DNA from: Methylomonas sp. AM2-LC
GTDB lineage: Bacteria; Pseudomonadota; Gammaproteobacteria; Methylococcales; Methylomonadaceae
Assembly (NCBI RefSeq): GCF_039904985.1
Contig: NZ_CP157006.1
Location: forward strand, 62,001-126,000
Direction of reading: 5' to 3'
DNA length: 64,000 nucleotides
Under the pieces are notes generated by a model that searched no databases, was not told where the DNA came from, and saw nothing but the letters and a program-made list of their open reading frames with translations. Position 1 is the first letter of the stretch; each line of letters opens with the position of its first letter. This document shows positions 32,852-41,764 of the stretch, piece after piece. The position numbers were made by a program, and so were the translations under genes.

Positions 32852-34051
32852 TTAGAACCAGGAACTATCGTTAGATAGTTCAAAAAGTTCAACGGGCATA
32901 GGAACAATTATTTCAGAGACAGGTACTTCATCCGCAGCGGAAACAGTAGGATTAATAACGACTGGAGCCGGTACAAAAAGATCAGATTCCAATGTTTCTA
33001 CAGCAGCAGTGTTAATAACGACTGGAGCAGCTTCTTCAGTAAAACCAGACATGTATTCCTCATATCCAATAGTTTCATCATATTCCAAAAGTTCATCTGT
33101 GGATTGAGTATCAACGGGTGACGGCGCAGAGGTAACAACGATCGATTGAGATTCATCTTCAATTTCTTCATCCGTATCCGTAAATGATCCAGACAAATGT
33201 CCTTCACCATAACGTTTGACTTTATCGGCATCTGACAATAAATGGGCCAGATTACATAAAGTTTGATATGCAATACCATTGTAAGGCGGGCTAGAAGGTA
33301 ACGCATCAAGTACTGCGTCGATTCTATTAACCACAGGCATAACTCTGTGATCAAGAAATCCGAGACTATCCAGCTTGTCACGCATTTTGCGAAATGCGTT
33401 CAATGTTCTTGCAGTGACATACTCTCTCTTGTCATAGAAAGAGTTTTCCAGAACCCGAGAAGCTTCCACAGATATTTCATGGAATAATTGCTCAGACAAT
33501 GAAATTGTCCGTCTAACTAATGATTGATCAACAATAACATTCGCTGGATCGTTATTAGGTACTGAACTTGGCATCGATACACGATAAACCACATAATCAA
33601 AGCGAAGTTTTGCTTTAACTGATGAAGCGGGCTCAACAGCATTTCGAATTGCGATTGCAAACTCAGGATGCTTTTTTACCCAATCATCAATATACGAATC
33701 ATAATTCGCAATAAATTCATCACGAGCAACAGCAAAATCTTTTGCAAGATCATCAAGTTTTTTGGTTATATCAGGAATTTGAACTATTGGATTAGCAAAA
33801 CCACCCAAAAACCTTGTGCCTGTTTCCAAACAAATGCTTTCTGCCTTTTTCTTAATAGTGGAAAAAATTTTCACTACCTCACGATCACAGGTACGTTTTG
33901 TACCTAAATAAGCCAATTCGTCAGGTGGTAACTTTGATCCATCTCCAAGCACAAGATCATTCTCTCTAAGTTTTTTTGCTCCTGTCCATAACACAATGTC
34001 AAGTTTAACGACATGGACTTGATTTAAAATAATTTCAGCTTCATGTGACAT
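32852..34051 (-). CDS. DUF3150-family protein
   Basis: 399 residues from ATG 34051 (MSHEAEIILNQVHVVKLDIV). The N-terminal VHVVKLDIVLWTGAKKLRENDL and GTKRTCDREVVKIFSTIKKKAESICLETGTRFLGGFA match the DUF3150 pattern found next to MoxR/CobS-like ATPases on phages and mobile elements. The C-terminal ~120 residues are acidic and low in complexity (TDEEIEDESQSIVV). Its position next to WGR and CobS-like genes supports a shared machine. Molecular role unknown. Confidence 0.75.
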   Translation of the reverse strand: MSHEAEIILNQVHVVKLDIVLWTGAKKLRENDLVLGDGSKLPPDELAYLGTKRTCDREVVKIFSTIKKKAESICLETGTRFLGGFANPIVQIPDITKKLDDLAKDFAVARDEFIANYDSYIDDWVKKHPEFAIAIRNAVEPASSVKAKLRFDYVVYRVSMPSSVPNNDPANVIVDQSLVRRTISLSEQLFHEISVEASRVLENSFYDKREYVTARTLNAFRKMRDKLDSLGFLDHRVMPVVNRIDAVLDALPSSPPYNGIAYQTLCNLAHLLSDADKVKRYGEGHLSGSFTDTDEEIEDESQSIVVTSAPSPVDTQSTDELLEYDETIGYEEYMSGFTEEAAPVVINTAAVETLESDLFVPAPVVINPTVSAADEVPVSEIIVPMPVELFELSNDSSWF

Positions 34052-34120
34052 AAACACCTCCAAAAGGAAAAAAATAGAGGCATAAAATCACCCCAGAGGC
34101 GAAATTGATGCCCCTATGGG
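34052..34120 (-). promoter_or_regulatory. Switch leader of DUF3150 gene
   Basis: Decoy GGGGCAT pairs with ATGCCTC (7 bp, one G-U). CCTC also pairs with GAGG of the SD. Confidence 0.55.
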
Positions 34121-34131
34121 AAAGTTAAAAG

Positions 34132-34893
34132 TTAAAAGTAGCAGTCTTCAATAACTGAGGATTGAAAAGAAGAAATATCAATCCGTTTATTAACAAGACC
34201 AACAGATTCAGCAAGTAAGCGTACAGATTCAAAATCAGTACCAAACATTTCTAGCGCCTTAAATTCAATCTTAATTTGATCCGAGATATCAGTTCCATCA
34301 TCATGAGCAATTGAAACGCGGATATTATTAGGTGCGAATTTTTTCATCACCATGAACAATATCAAACTAATGACACCATCATAACAATGAAGAAAACCAG
34401 ATTCAGATTGAATAAACGCAATATCAGAATAACGACTATAAATAGCGTTAACTGGTGCATTTTCAGGATATAAAGACAACAACGTCGAACAATAACCTCG
34501 TGTCAGCCCTTGAAAAAAAACAAGCTCAGTATTCGTTGCCGAAGATTGAACTTTAACTCTCCAAGAGATTTTGTTTAGCAATTGCTGAGGCTCTGCAACA
34601 GCGGAAGCTGCAGCAGTGGACGAAAGTTGGATGGTGCTAGCATCAATCAGTTTTCCATTATCATCAATATTAAACAATCCAATATAACGGTAACCTTTTG
34701 AAGTCTTACCAGAAATATCTTTTGAATATTGATTATTAGTATCTTGAAATACACGGGATTGAAGTTTCGTACCAGTTTTCCCCCAGCGTTTAGTATAAGT
34801 TGTACCATCAGGATTTCGAGAAATTGCCCAATCTTTCGTTGATCCATCACTATTCCTATAACGATACAATTCAAAAGCATTTGAATTACTCAT
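34132..34893 (-). CDS. WGR-domain protein
   Basis: 253 residues. The N-terminal WGR domain is clear: FELYRYRNSDGSTKDWAISR then YTKRWGKTGTKLQSRVF (about residues 8-50). The remainder is not recognised. WGR domains bind DNA ends or nucleic acids in PARPs and MolR-like proteins. Its ATG overlaps the stop of the CobS-like gene (ATGA), so the two are co-translated. Confidence 0.8.
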   Translation of the reverse strand: MSNSNAFELYRYRNSDGSTKDWAISRNPDGTTYTKRWGKTGTKLQSRVFQDTNNQYSKDISGKTSKGYRYIGLFNIDDNGKLIDASTIQLSSTAAASAVAEPQQLLNKISWRVKVQSSATNTELVFFQGLTRGYCSTLLSLYPENAPVNAIYSRYSDIAFIQSESGFLHCYDGVISLILFMVMKKFAPNNIRVSIAHDDGTDISDQIKIEFKALEMFGTDFESVRLLAESVGLVNKRIDISSFQSSVIEDCYF

Positions 34894-35876
34894 GGTTTTT
34901 TAACTTCCCAATCGTCACCAAATACAAGTTTAGCTATCTTTTCAATAGCGGCTCGCTGTCCAGCGTCAACACGAAAAGACAAAGTACGCTCAAATGAATA
35001 TTTAATAACATTTTGACCGCCTTTAAAAGCAATCATCAGGCTGATCCAACGCAAAAGAGTCCTAGTTGACATCGTCACAGAGAGAGTCCCTGTGCTATCT
35101 GAGTTACCAGAAAACTGTTTACGAATGTTATTAGCTACTTCAATCATCTTATCAGTGATTTGTTTTTGAGGAGCATCAAAGACAGTACCGATTGATGCAT
35201 AGTACGACTTGACAATAGCTTCCTCTTCTTCAACAGTTGGATATTCAATTTCGCAAAGACGAAATCTATCCATAAAAGCTATGTTTTGCTGCAATACACC
35301 TTGGTAAAGACCTGATTGATCTCCTTGTCCAGCGGAGTTACCTGTAGCAACCAATCTGAAAAATGGATGAGGCATAATAACTTCCCCAGAATTTTGAGGT
35401 ATCACCAAAGGTTGCCCTTCAATAATATCGTTTAATCCGGACAGTTCAGATGGGTCAATAAGATCAATTTCGTTTAAAACCAAAATATGGCCATCGCGAA
35501 CAGCTTGTGCCAAAGGACCGTGCATAAATTGCATAGATCCATTAGATAACATGAATTGACCAATCAAATCATTTATCTCCATGCGACCATGACAAGTAAC
35601 CTGATGAACGGGCCAATTGAGTCGGGCAGCGACTTGAGATATCAAAGACGTTTTTCCAGAACCTGTCGGTCCTTTCAAATACAGTCCGTCGCCAAGTGGA
35701 TTATTCAGAAACGCATTGACATCACGCAAAGATTCTCTACGGAATCTATACTCTTTTTTACGAGGAATTAATGGATGATTATTATCCTCAAAACCTACGA
35801 CCTGAACGGTAAGAGGAACCCCAGTAAAACCAAAAGTTGGGCCAATAGGGAATTTTTTAGGTATTAAATTAGACAT
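34890..35876 (-). CDS. CobS/MoxR-like AAA+ ATPase
   Basis: 328-residue AAA+ protein. Walker A is LKGPTGSGKTSLISQ (about 65-80), Walker B HILVLNEIDLIDPSE (about 130-145), sensor RLVATGNSAGQ, with an arginine-finger region MDRFRLCEIEYP. This is the CobS/MoxR layout seen in SXT-type ICEs and phages, working with a VWA partner. The CobT-like gene at 27816 is that candidate. Heads a unit with the WGR gene under block copy 5. Confidence 0.85.
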   Translation of the reverse strand: MSNLIPKKFPIGPTFGFTGVPLTVQVVGFEDNNHPLIPRKKEYRFRRESLRDVNAFLNNPLGDGLYLKGPTGSGKTSLISQVAARLNWPVHQVTCHGRMEINDLIGQFMLSNGSMQFMHGPLAQAVRDGHILVLNEIDLIDPSELSGLNDIIEGQPLVIPQNSGEVIMPHPFFRLVATGNSAGQGDQSGLYQGVLQQNIAFMDRFRLCEIEYPTVEEEEAIVKSYYASIGTVFDAPQKQITDKMIEVANNIRKQFSGNSDSTGTLSVTMSTRTLLRWISLMIAFKGGQNVIKYSFERTLSFRVDAGQRAAIEKIAKLVFGDDWEVKKP

Positions 35877-36140
35877 AGTGTACTCCTTGAAAAATCAAGA
35901 GATACACCAATCCCTCGGGGAATGATGTATTCCCTTGAGGGTTAAATGGCCTGGGCCTAGAAAAATGATAGCGTAAAACGCATTAAAAATTATTCGTTCT
36001 TTTAAGTGCTGAACTGGCACTGCTTCTGAGTTCTCGTAGAGAACAACAAAAATCCGTCTTTCCAGAGCACACTCAGTGAATGCGCTTTGGGAAGACGGTA
36101 GGTGTAATAATACACACTATCCGTCTAAATGTTAAGTTTG
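35877..36140 (-). promoter_or_regulatory. Repeated attenuator-promoter-leader block, copy 5
   Basis: Same parts. The antiterminator inner stem is GTGT/ACAC, a third version that keeps pairing. Terminator CCGTCTT/AAGACGG plus T-tract. Core GCACTTAAAAGAACGAATAA retained. GGCC palindrome GGCCCAGGCC. Leader hairpin CCC-TCAA-GGGAAT as in copy 3. Confidence 0.75.
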
Positions 36141-36221
36141 AAAGAATCGAAAAATAGGATGCCTTTCAGAAAACTAAAGTCTTGAGATCACCTATTATCC
36201 AAAAAAAACCATGGTTTAAAA

Positions 36222-36602
36222 TTAATATTCTGAGGGCAACATCAGTACATTATTGGTTAGATAAAAATTCCAAACGCCTTTTGGTAAAAGCTTCTGAAAA
36301 TTTATAACTTGAAATGCAATGATTTGTCCATTACCATCCGTTAGTTGAATCCTGCTAATTTCACCATCATCAGAAGACGATCCGTAAATATTGAATAACA
36401 AAAAATTATAAGACGAAAGCAATTGAAAATACTCTTCCGCAATTAAATTAAACAACCAAAAACTATCTGTTTGTTCAAAAAAGAATTTTACGCCATCAGT
36501 AATTAATAAATCGGTTTTAACAGGATGCTTGTAATAATGTTCTGTTCCAATAAAGTCTTTAAGAAGAAATAAAAGCATTTCCGAACTCAGATTTGTCAAC
36601 AT
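36222..36602 (-). CDS. Uncharacterised 126-residue protein
   Basis: Not recognised. ATG 36602 (MLTNLSSEMLLFLLKDFIGT) follows AAGGAGTCATATTTT, whose SD lies just past the stop of the upstream gene. Coupled second gene of the pair. Beta-strand-rich C-terminus. Confidence 0.55.
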   Translation of the reverse strand: MLTNLSSEMLLFLLKDFIGTEHYYKHPVKTDLLITDGVKFFFEQTDSFWLFNLIAEEYFQLLSSYNFLLFNIYGSSSDDGEISRIQLTDGNGQIIAFQVINFQKLLPKGVWNFYLTNNVLMLPSEY

Positions 36603-36618
36603 AAAATATGACTCCTTA

Positions 36619-37281
36619 TTAAGCAGATTTCTTGCTACTACAAACAAAAAAATCGTGGGCGTAGCTTGCATCAAAAGGACCATCAACAACAATTAAGCGA
36701 CCACTTTTTTGAAGCTTGTTTTGAATACTTGACTCAAAGAATAGGAAAGCATCCTGAATAGATATTAAAGGTCTTAGAACAGTGTATTGCTCATCTTGAT
36801 TGTCAATTGATGACCATGAGTAACGACTCAAAAAGTCAGCAGAAATAACATTATCACCACGAAACACCTTAACAAATTCAGACTTAAAAATTTGAACTTG
36901 AAATGACAGATACTTGGCAACATCATCAGTTGAGTATGGAGTTTCAGCCAGATTACGAACTCGACGAATATACGACTCAGGCAATGTATCTTTCTGACCA
37001 TATAACCTTAGCATACCCCCTTCACAGTCTGCAGAAACACTAACAACATGAGACATCATTTGCCATTTTTGACCTCCGGCTAACACATACCAACTGCGTT
37101 TAACCACTTCTCGGCCGTGACGGGGGTGAGTCGTAGTTAAATTGTTATCGCCAGCCTGATAAAACAGCAAATATTGGTCGTTGTGAAAACCCAAAAAAAG
37201 GTTAGCTTCAGGTAACACGCTGTTCAATTCTAAGCGATTAAATTTAACAACAGTTTGATTAAAAATGATAGTGTGAGACAT
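36619..37281 (-). CDS. Uncharacterised 220-residue protein
   Basis: Not recognised. Starts MSHTIIFNQTVVKFNRLELN; mostly beta in the first half (LFLGFHNDQYLLFYQAGDNN). First gene of a pair; its leader is a variant. Confidence 0.55.
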   Translation of the reverse strand: MSHTIIFNQTVVKFNRLELNSVLPEANLFLGFHNDQYLLFYQAGDNNLTTTHPRHGREVVKRSWYVLAGGQKWQMMSHVVSVSADCEGGMLRLYGQKDTLPESYIRRVRNLAETPYSTDDVAKYLSFQVQIFKSEFVKVFRGDNVISADFLSRYSWSSIDNQDEQYTVLRPLISIQDAFLFFESSIQNKLQKSGRLIVVDGPFDASYAHDFFVCSSKKSA

Positions 37282-37392
37282 ATTGAAAACTCCTATTAGG
37301 AATATAAGAAAAACCTTTATATTTTAAAATTCAACGATTTTCCTAAGATGTAATTAAAAGGCACAGAAATCCTAAAAGGAAAACGTGCCTAA
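37282..37392 (-). promoter_or_regulatory. Variant leader of gene at 37281
   Basis: Hairpin AGGCAC..GTGCCT with inner TTCCT/AGGA, then GTTTTCCT facing AGGAAAATC. The usual CCCA/TGGG stem is absent. Confidence 0.4.
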
Positions 37393-37407
37393 TCAAAATT
37401 TAAAATA

Positions 37408-37427
37408 GGGTATGAAAATTCACACCC
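37408..37427 (-). terminator. Terminator-like hairpin
   Basis: Minus-strand GGGTGTGAA/TTTCATACCC then TATTTTAAATTTT, just after the 37452 gene's stop. Confidence 0.5.
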
Positions 37428-37451
37428 TTAATTGATATATTTAATGTAGTG

Positions 37452-37706
37452 TTACTCATCTAACAAAGAAATTAGACGATAAATTGAATCATTTTGAACG
37501 GATATACGATTAAGAACGGTATCCCCTGTATTGGCGTCCAAAATTAAAGCTATTTTATAGCGAGAACCTTGATATTCAATTCCGCCATCATCAGATTTAA
37601 GTTGTATCACAATATCGGTTTTCCCAATTCTGTCAGAAAACAGACTTGGAGTTCTTTGGACACGGTAAGGGTCGTCAAAAACAATTTTTAGATTTAAAAA
37701 GGACAT
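37452..37706 (-). CDS. Uncharacterised 84-residue protein
   Basis: Not recognised. Starts MSFLNLKIVFDDPYRVQRTP; beta-rich. Single-gene unit with its own leader and terminator-like hairpin. Confidence 0.5.
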   Translation of the reverse strand: MSFLNLKIVFDDPYRVQRTPSLFSDRIGKTDIVIQLKSDDGGIEYQGSRYKIALILDANTGDTVLNRISVQNDSIYRLISLLDE

Positions 37707-37768
37707 AGAATTTCTCCTGAAAATGGAAAATTCTTACCCACAAAGGAAAAGAATTTTCCCGGTGGGTT
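37707..37768 (-). promoter_or_regulatory. Switch leader of gene at 37706
   Basis: Decoy GGAAAATTCTT and switch AAGAATTTTCC are perfectly complementary over 11 bp. AGAATTT also pairs with AAATTCT next to the ATG. Confidence 0.7.
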
Positions 37769-37781
37769 GTAAAAAATGAAT

Positions 37782-38159
37782 CTAATCGGTTTTAGAATCG
37801 TTATTGGGAAATAGACTACCAGCTAAAAGGACCGCTAAATCCAGTTCACCTTCCGCTAATGCTTTGCAAGCATCAAACGCTGTTTTTCGACGACTAATTT
37901 CAATCGCTGAAGGTTCAGGATCAGGAAACGACTCTACAAGATGAGCAGAAAATCTCAACTTTGATTTATCTGTTTTCTCGTAATCATCAAACAACAAAGG
38001 CATTTCTGGCGTATTGCCCCGAAGAGTACCCTCTTCAAAGGCTTTTAGCGCCAATTCAATTGCTAGGCCTCCATTTGGGGCAGAAATACCAACCATTACT
38101 CGGTGCTTGCAATCCAACTTGCATTCAATGGCATAGTTATTTAAGACGGGGTTACTCAT
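37782..38159 (-). CDS. Uncharacterised 125-residue protein
   Basis: Not recognised. Starts MSNPVLNNYAIECKLDCKHR; a small alpha/beta region then a helical C-terminus. Single-gene unit. Confidence 0.5.
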   Translation of the reverse strand: MSNPVLNNYAIECKLDCKHRVMVGISAPNGGLAIELALKAFEEGTLRGNTPEMPLLFDDYEKTDKSKLRFSAHLVESFPDPEPSAIEISRRKTAFDACKALAEGELDLAVLLAGSLFPNNDSKTD

Positions 38160-38240
38160 GGTGGTGCTCTCCTAAAAAATTAAAGGGGAAACACCACACA
38201 CGAAAATTTCGGGTGTAAATATTTCCCCGAATATCGGATT
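38160..38240 (-). promoter_or_regulatory. Switch leader of gene at 38159
   Basis: Decoy GGGGAAA...CACC pairs with GGTGTTTCCCC (11 bp around a bulge). GGTG also pairs with CACC of the SD arm GGAGAGCACC. Confidence 0.65.
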
Positions 38241-38252
38241 TAATGTTAAAAG

Positions 38253-38627
38253 TTAATGAACAATTTTTATAATCGAAAGTGTACGTTCTCGAACTTCTTC
38301 AAAATCATACTCTAATAATCCACAACAGTTTCTAAAGCTAAACGGATGTGTATCATCGTCTGAAATCAGCCAATTATAGGAAGATCGACGACTTTCAAGA
38401 CCGCAACGTGCATCATTAAGAGTACGCAAGGTATCCTGTAAAATAACTTCTGCAGCCGCGTAAATATCTTCATCCGTCCATTCGTCTTCTTCGTTATTAC
38501 AAATGCCAGAAAGAAGATTCTTATCGAGATGTGAAAAATCATCGAAAACCCAGTCAAAATTCCGTGGGAAATCTTTACAACGAACAACAATGCGTACGCG
38601 ATTAATGCCAATAGTGTAAGAATTCAT
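38253..38627 (-). CDS. Uncharacterised 124-residue protein
   Basis: Not recognised. Starts MNSYTIGINRVRIVVRCKDF; acidic, helical remainder. Single-gene unit just downstream of the exonuclease gene. Confidence 0.5.
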   Translation of the reverse strand: MNSYTIGINRVRIVVRCKDFPRNFDWVFDDFSHLDKNLLSGICNNEEDEWTDEDIYAAAEVILQDTLRTLNDARCGLESRRSSYNWLISDDDTHPFSFRNCCGLLEYDFEEVRERTLSIIKIVH

Positions 38628-38695
38628 GCATCCTCCAAAAGAATAAAATATGGGGAATACAATAACCCGCAGGGTATGTATATTCCCCTAGGGTT
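38628..38695 (-). promoter_or_regulatory. Switch leader of gene at 38627
   Basis: AACCC/GGGTT outer stem. Decoy GGGGAATA pairs with TATTCCCC. GTATTC pairs with GGATGC before the ATG using two G-U. Confidence 0.6.
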
Positions 38696-38715
38696 GAAAA
38701 TCAAACGATTAATGG

Positions 38716-39777
38716 TTAAAACCAAGCATCGTTGTTAGTGGGTGTAGATTCAATAATTTCGTCCATGGAATAAGGTACAGAAGCCGAATTTTCATCCTTA
38801 ACAGTTACTCTCGTATGCTCAGTAGATGGAGTTCTATATCGGTTCAAATCTTCTGGAGAAACGCTTGGAGCAAATTCGTGTAAAACACCTTTGTAATCAA
38901 CGCGTCCTAAACGTAAATAACGACTAATTTTAAGGCCAGCACATTCTGCATGCATAAAATCACCCATTAATTCAATCAAGCCTTCTTCAACTTGAGCCTG
39001 CTCTTTTTCAAGGTCAGCAATTTGAGCCTTGAGGTTAACAATCAAACGTTCAGATTGGTGATAGCGCAGCGCAAATTGTTTCCACTTTTCCTGTTCATTG
39101 CCTTCTTCTGGAATAAAAATATCCCTTTGAAGATCACGTTCAGGAGGTGAATTGTTAATTAGACAGTTATAGAATCGTTGAGATTCCAAAATCAACTCGT
39201 TAATTAACGCATCATCTCTTGGAACTGGAATATCGATATATTCATTATCATTTAAGTATAGAAAAAGCCAACCCATATTGGAGCCGGCGATAAAAATCTG
39301 TTGTTGAATCTGCGGATAATATCGCTGATACAACTTAGATCTATTTCTATTCTGGATAACATCAAAATAATCATCTGGTGTTAAATAATATTCTTCACCA
39401 AAAATATTTTCAGCATCACGGAAATTAACAACTGAAGGCGCTTTGATTTCAACAGGAATACCATTGTCATCTATGCCATCAAACGATGCTCGCATAAATG
39501 GATATTGATCCGATTGAGCACAAACGGGCAAAAGTAGGGTGTTTTGACGATCCTCAAAATTAGAACGTGCTTTGGGCTCTAGACGAATTCCGCGTCGAAC
39601 ATGTGGATTGGAATCCAAATTATCCGGCAGAATTAAGCCTTTTTTCTCAGCCCAAAGACGATAACGCGTTTTGTAAGGACTACGACCTAAAACAATATCT
39701 GCTTCAGACGCCGTAACACCAGCATTTCTCCAGTCGAACCAATCTTGGGATCGTTGAGAAATGTCGATAATTTTCAT
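38716..39777 (-). CDS. exo: YqaJ/lambda-type alkaline exonuclease
   Basis: 353 residues of the YqaJ viral recombinase (PD-(D/E)XK) family. RGIRLEPKARSNFE is the conserved R-G-x-x-L-E-P-x-A-R. FMRASFDGIDDNGIPVEIKAPSV supplies the active-site Asp and E-x-K. It would degrade 5' strands of duplex DNA to give tails for the annealing protein encoded upstream (bet). A coiled-coil segment and a C-terminal tail ending in AWF follow. The last two residues and position, with bet and ssb, mirror the SXT/IncA/C ssb-bet-exo set. Its ATG overlaps the 39774 gene's end. Confidence 0.85.
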   Translation of the reverse strand: MKIIDISQRSQDWFDWRNAGVTASEADIVLGRSPYKTRYRLWAEKKGLILPDNLDSNPHVRRGIRLEPKARSNFEDRQNTLLLPVCAQSDQYPFMRASFDGIDDNGIPVEIKAPSVVNFRDAENIFGEEYYLTPDDYFDVIQNRNRSKLYQRYYPQIQQQIFIAGSNMGWLFLYLNDNEYIDIPVPRDDALINELILESQRFYNCLINNSPPERDLQRDIFIPEEGNEQEKWKQFALRYHQSERLIVNLKAQIADLEKEQAQVEEGLIELMGDFMHAECAGLKISRYLRLGRVDYKGVLHEFAPSVSPEDLNRYRTPSTEHTRVTVKDENSASVPYSMDEIIESTPTNNDAWF

Positions 39778-40067
39778 GCTACATTCCGATCCTTATCTCC
39801 TGAATCAGAACGAAGATAATTACGATTGCCTGTCATGGATTTCCATAAGTTGCTCAAAAATTTATCACCATGCTTTCTGACACAGGCAGGTGAATCACTA
39901 AAACGTAGATTCACAAGAAAACCTGTACGAGAATTAGTGTGCGATGGATTTTCGGTCATGGATACACGAATGCTTTCTAAAAAAACCGCGCCATGTTTAC
40001 GTACGCATGCAGGAGTGTTTAATTCACTGTGGATTGTAGTTTGTAAATCACTTAATTTTCTTCTCAT
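39774..40067 (-). CDS. Protein with duplicated PACVRKHG motif
   Basis: 97 residues with two copies of a ~30-residue unit: TPACVRKHGAVFLESIRVSM and SPACVRKHGDKFLSNLWKSM. Basic, one Cys and one His per unit. Not recognised; a small nucleic-acid-binding or recombination accessory protein is a guess. Coupled to exo by a 4-bp overlap. Confidence 0.6.
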   Translation of the reverse strand: MRRKLSDLQTTIHSELNTPACVRKHGAVFLESIRVSMTENPSHTNSRTGFLVNLRFSDSPACVRKHGDKFLSNLWKSMTGNRNYLRSDSGDKDRNVA

Positions 40068-40134
40068 AACGTCCTCCTAAAATAAAAAAAGGGCGTAACA
40101 AGATCCCAAAGGGCATCAAGTACGCCCAAAGGGT
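40068..40134 (-). promoter_or_regulatory. Switch leader of 39774-40067/exo unit
   Basis: CCC/GGG outer stem. Decoy GGGCGTA pairs with TACGCCC. ACG also faces CGT of the SD arm AGGAGGACGT. Confidence 0.6.
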
Positions 40135-40135
40135 G

Positions 40136-41161
40136 TTAATTTAGACGTTTTCTCGCTTCATCTAAATTAGTTTTTCGAACAGAATCAGTACCTTTGTCCT
40201 TTTCGTCACCAGACGTTTGGTTTGATACTAGTGTTGATTGAGATTGAGATTGAGTTTGTGTTGCATTAGGAGCAATCAATTTTCCTTTTTCAAAATCATT
40301 TTTATTTTTGTTTAAAGCGTCGACCATAACATTTGCAAGCTCAGGATTGCGATTTGAGTTAATCCAGTCAATTGCACCTTGCCAAGAATTTTCGGTTATG
40401 CATCGTGTAGTTAATCTATCTAAAGTTTTGATATCTGTATTAGATAATTTAACAGGCTCTGAATTAATCACTTCCGCTTGAACATCGATAACAGAATTAT
40501 CATTATCTTCCAATATTCGAAGTGCCTCATCTTCATCATATAAACCCGCAAATCCAAAAGCATATCTAGCGCATTGGATCAGTGACTTATGACGCATTAT
40601 TCGCTTGGTATGAGTTTGCCATGGGCCATTTACTAGATAAGTCTGACCATTATTTTGATTTTTCTTTTCAAACGGTGCTCTATAAACCTCGTCCAAATAC
40701 TCTTTAATACGGACGGGGTGATTCCTATCCTTTCTATAAAGAATACATTCCATCCATTCCGGAGAAGTTTTTCCGTTATCTGGTGTTAGCCAATTATTTG
40801 AATTTTCAAAATTCATACCATCCATCATTGGATGCTGATTAATAATCCGCAACCAACCGTCGATTGACACAACGGGAACAATACCATTGTTCTTATCAGG
40901 ATAAGCAAAAATTTCCTTTGTAAATGGATTCAAACCATATTGGTCAGAAACAATGAGTAATGCTTGCATTTGCTCATCAGTCACCTCACCATCTTTGACT
41001 TTGAAAGCCGTGGATTTTAGAATTGAAAGCAATTTTTCTTCGCTTTCAATAGAAAATCGACTGCAAAACTTCGCAGCTAAAGTTTCTTTTAATTTTTCAG
41101 ACTTTTTACCCGCAGCAGTTTCTGATGAATCTGCAGAAGGTTTTGTGGTGTTGGTTGTCAT
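40136..41161 (-). CDS. bet: Bet/RecT-family annealing protein
   Basis: 341 residues. Red-beta/RecT core: QMQALLIVSDQYGLNPFTKE, then IVPVVSIDGWLRIINQHPMM, then MRHKSLIQCARYAFGFAGLYDEDEA. It anneals single strands during Red-type recombination with the exonuclease and Ssb. The C-terminus is low-complexity Gln/Ser/Thr. ATG 41161 has SD AAGGAG. Between ssb and exo, each with its own leader rather than one operon, which is unusual. Confidence 0.88.
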   Translation of the reverse strand: MTTNTTKPSADSSETAAGKKSEKLKETLAAKFCSRFSIESEEKLLSILKSTAFKVKDGEVTDEQMQALLIVSDQYGLNPFTKEIFAYPDKNNGIVPVVSIDGWLRIINQHPMMDGMNFENSNNWLTPDNGKTSPEWMECILYRKDRNHPVRIKEYLDEVYRAPFEKKNQNNGQTYLVNGPWQTHTKRIMRHKSLIQCARYAFGFAGLYDEDEALRILEDNDNSVIDVQAEVINSEPVKLSNTDIKTLDRLTTRCITENSWQGAIDWINSNRNPELANVMVDALNKNKNDFEKGKLIAPNATQTQSQSQSTLVSNQTSGDEKDKGTDSVRKTNLDEARKRLN

Positions 41162-41238
41162 AAATTTTCTCCTTGAAGAAATATAATCAAGGAACATCAT
41201 ATGCCACAAGGGACAAAATAATGCCCTTGAAAAGGTGG
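41162..41238 (-). promoter_or_regulatory. Switch leader of bet
   Basis: CCAC..GTGG outer stem. Decoy CAAGGGCAT pairs with ATGTTCCTTG with one bulge. CTTGA pairs with TCAAG of the SD arm. Confidence 0.6.
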
Positions 41239-41269
41239 ATTAAATTAAATATAGAAAACGTTATCCTGT

Positions 41270-41695
41270 TTAGAAATCTTCATCTGGATTGAAATCATCG
41301 TAACTTGATGTAGCAGTCGTAGATGAGTTTGAATTCGATGGATTTTCAGCAGGTGAACTGTTATCTCTTTTGTGGAGTCTAACAATTTCAGCATGAATTT
41401 CAGTAGTATATCGATCACCACCATCATTATGCGTCCATTTTCGTGTGCGGGAAGGACCTTCGCAAAGAACCAGTTGGCCCTTTTTGACATAATCACGAAC
41501 ATAGTCGGCCGTTTTCCCAAATACAACAACATTGTGCCATTCGGTACGTTCGGTCCACTCGCCTGTATGTTTATCTTTATAGTGGTCAGTAGTTGCAACA
41601 CTAAAATTTGCTACAGTCTTGCCACTAACAGGCAATACGCGAATATCAGGTTCTCTACCGATACGTCCAACAATTAGATGTTTGTTAAAGTACAT
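41270..41695 (-). CDS. ssb: Single-stranded DNA-binding protein
   Basis: 141 residues from ATG 41695 (MYFNKHLIVGRIGREPDIRV). OB-fold SSB with VANFSVATTDHYKD, TEWHNVVVFGKTADYVRDYV and KGQLVLCEGPSRTRKW, then a Ser/Thr-rich linker. The acidic tip is DDFNPDEDF, close to the usual D-D-x-P-F tail. It coats ssDNA in replication, transfer and Red recombination. First gene after block copy 6, so it probably begins the recombination transcript. Confidence 0.92.
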   Translation of the reverse strand: MYFNKHLIVGRIGREPDIRVLPVSGKTVANFSVATTDHYKDKHTGEWTERTEWHNVVVFGKTADYVRDYVKKGQLVLCEGPSRTRKWTHNDGGDRYTTEIHAEIVRLHKRDNSSPAENPSNSNSSTTATSSYDDFNPDEDF

Positions 41696-41764
41696 ATATC
41701 TCCAAACTAAAAGTAAAATCAGGAGATCATGATTTCCCAAGGGAAAAAGATCTCCCTTATGGGT
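41696..41764 (-). promoter_or_regulatory. Switch leader of ssb
   Basis: Decoy GGAGATC and SD arm GGAGAT are nearly identical, and the switch arm GATCTCC pairs with either. The simplest demonstration of the decoy principle. Confidence 0.7.
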
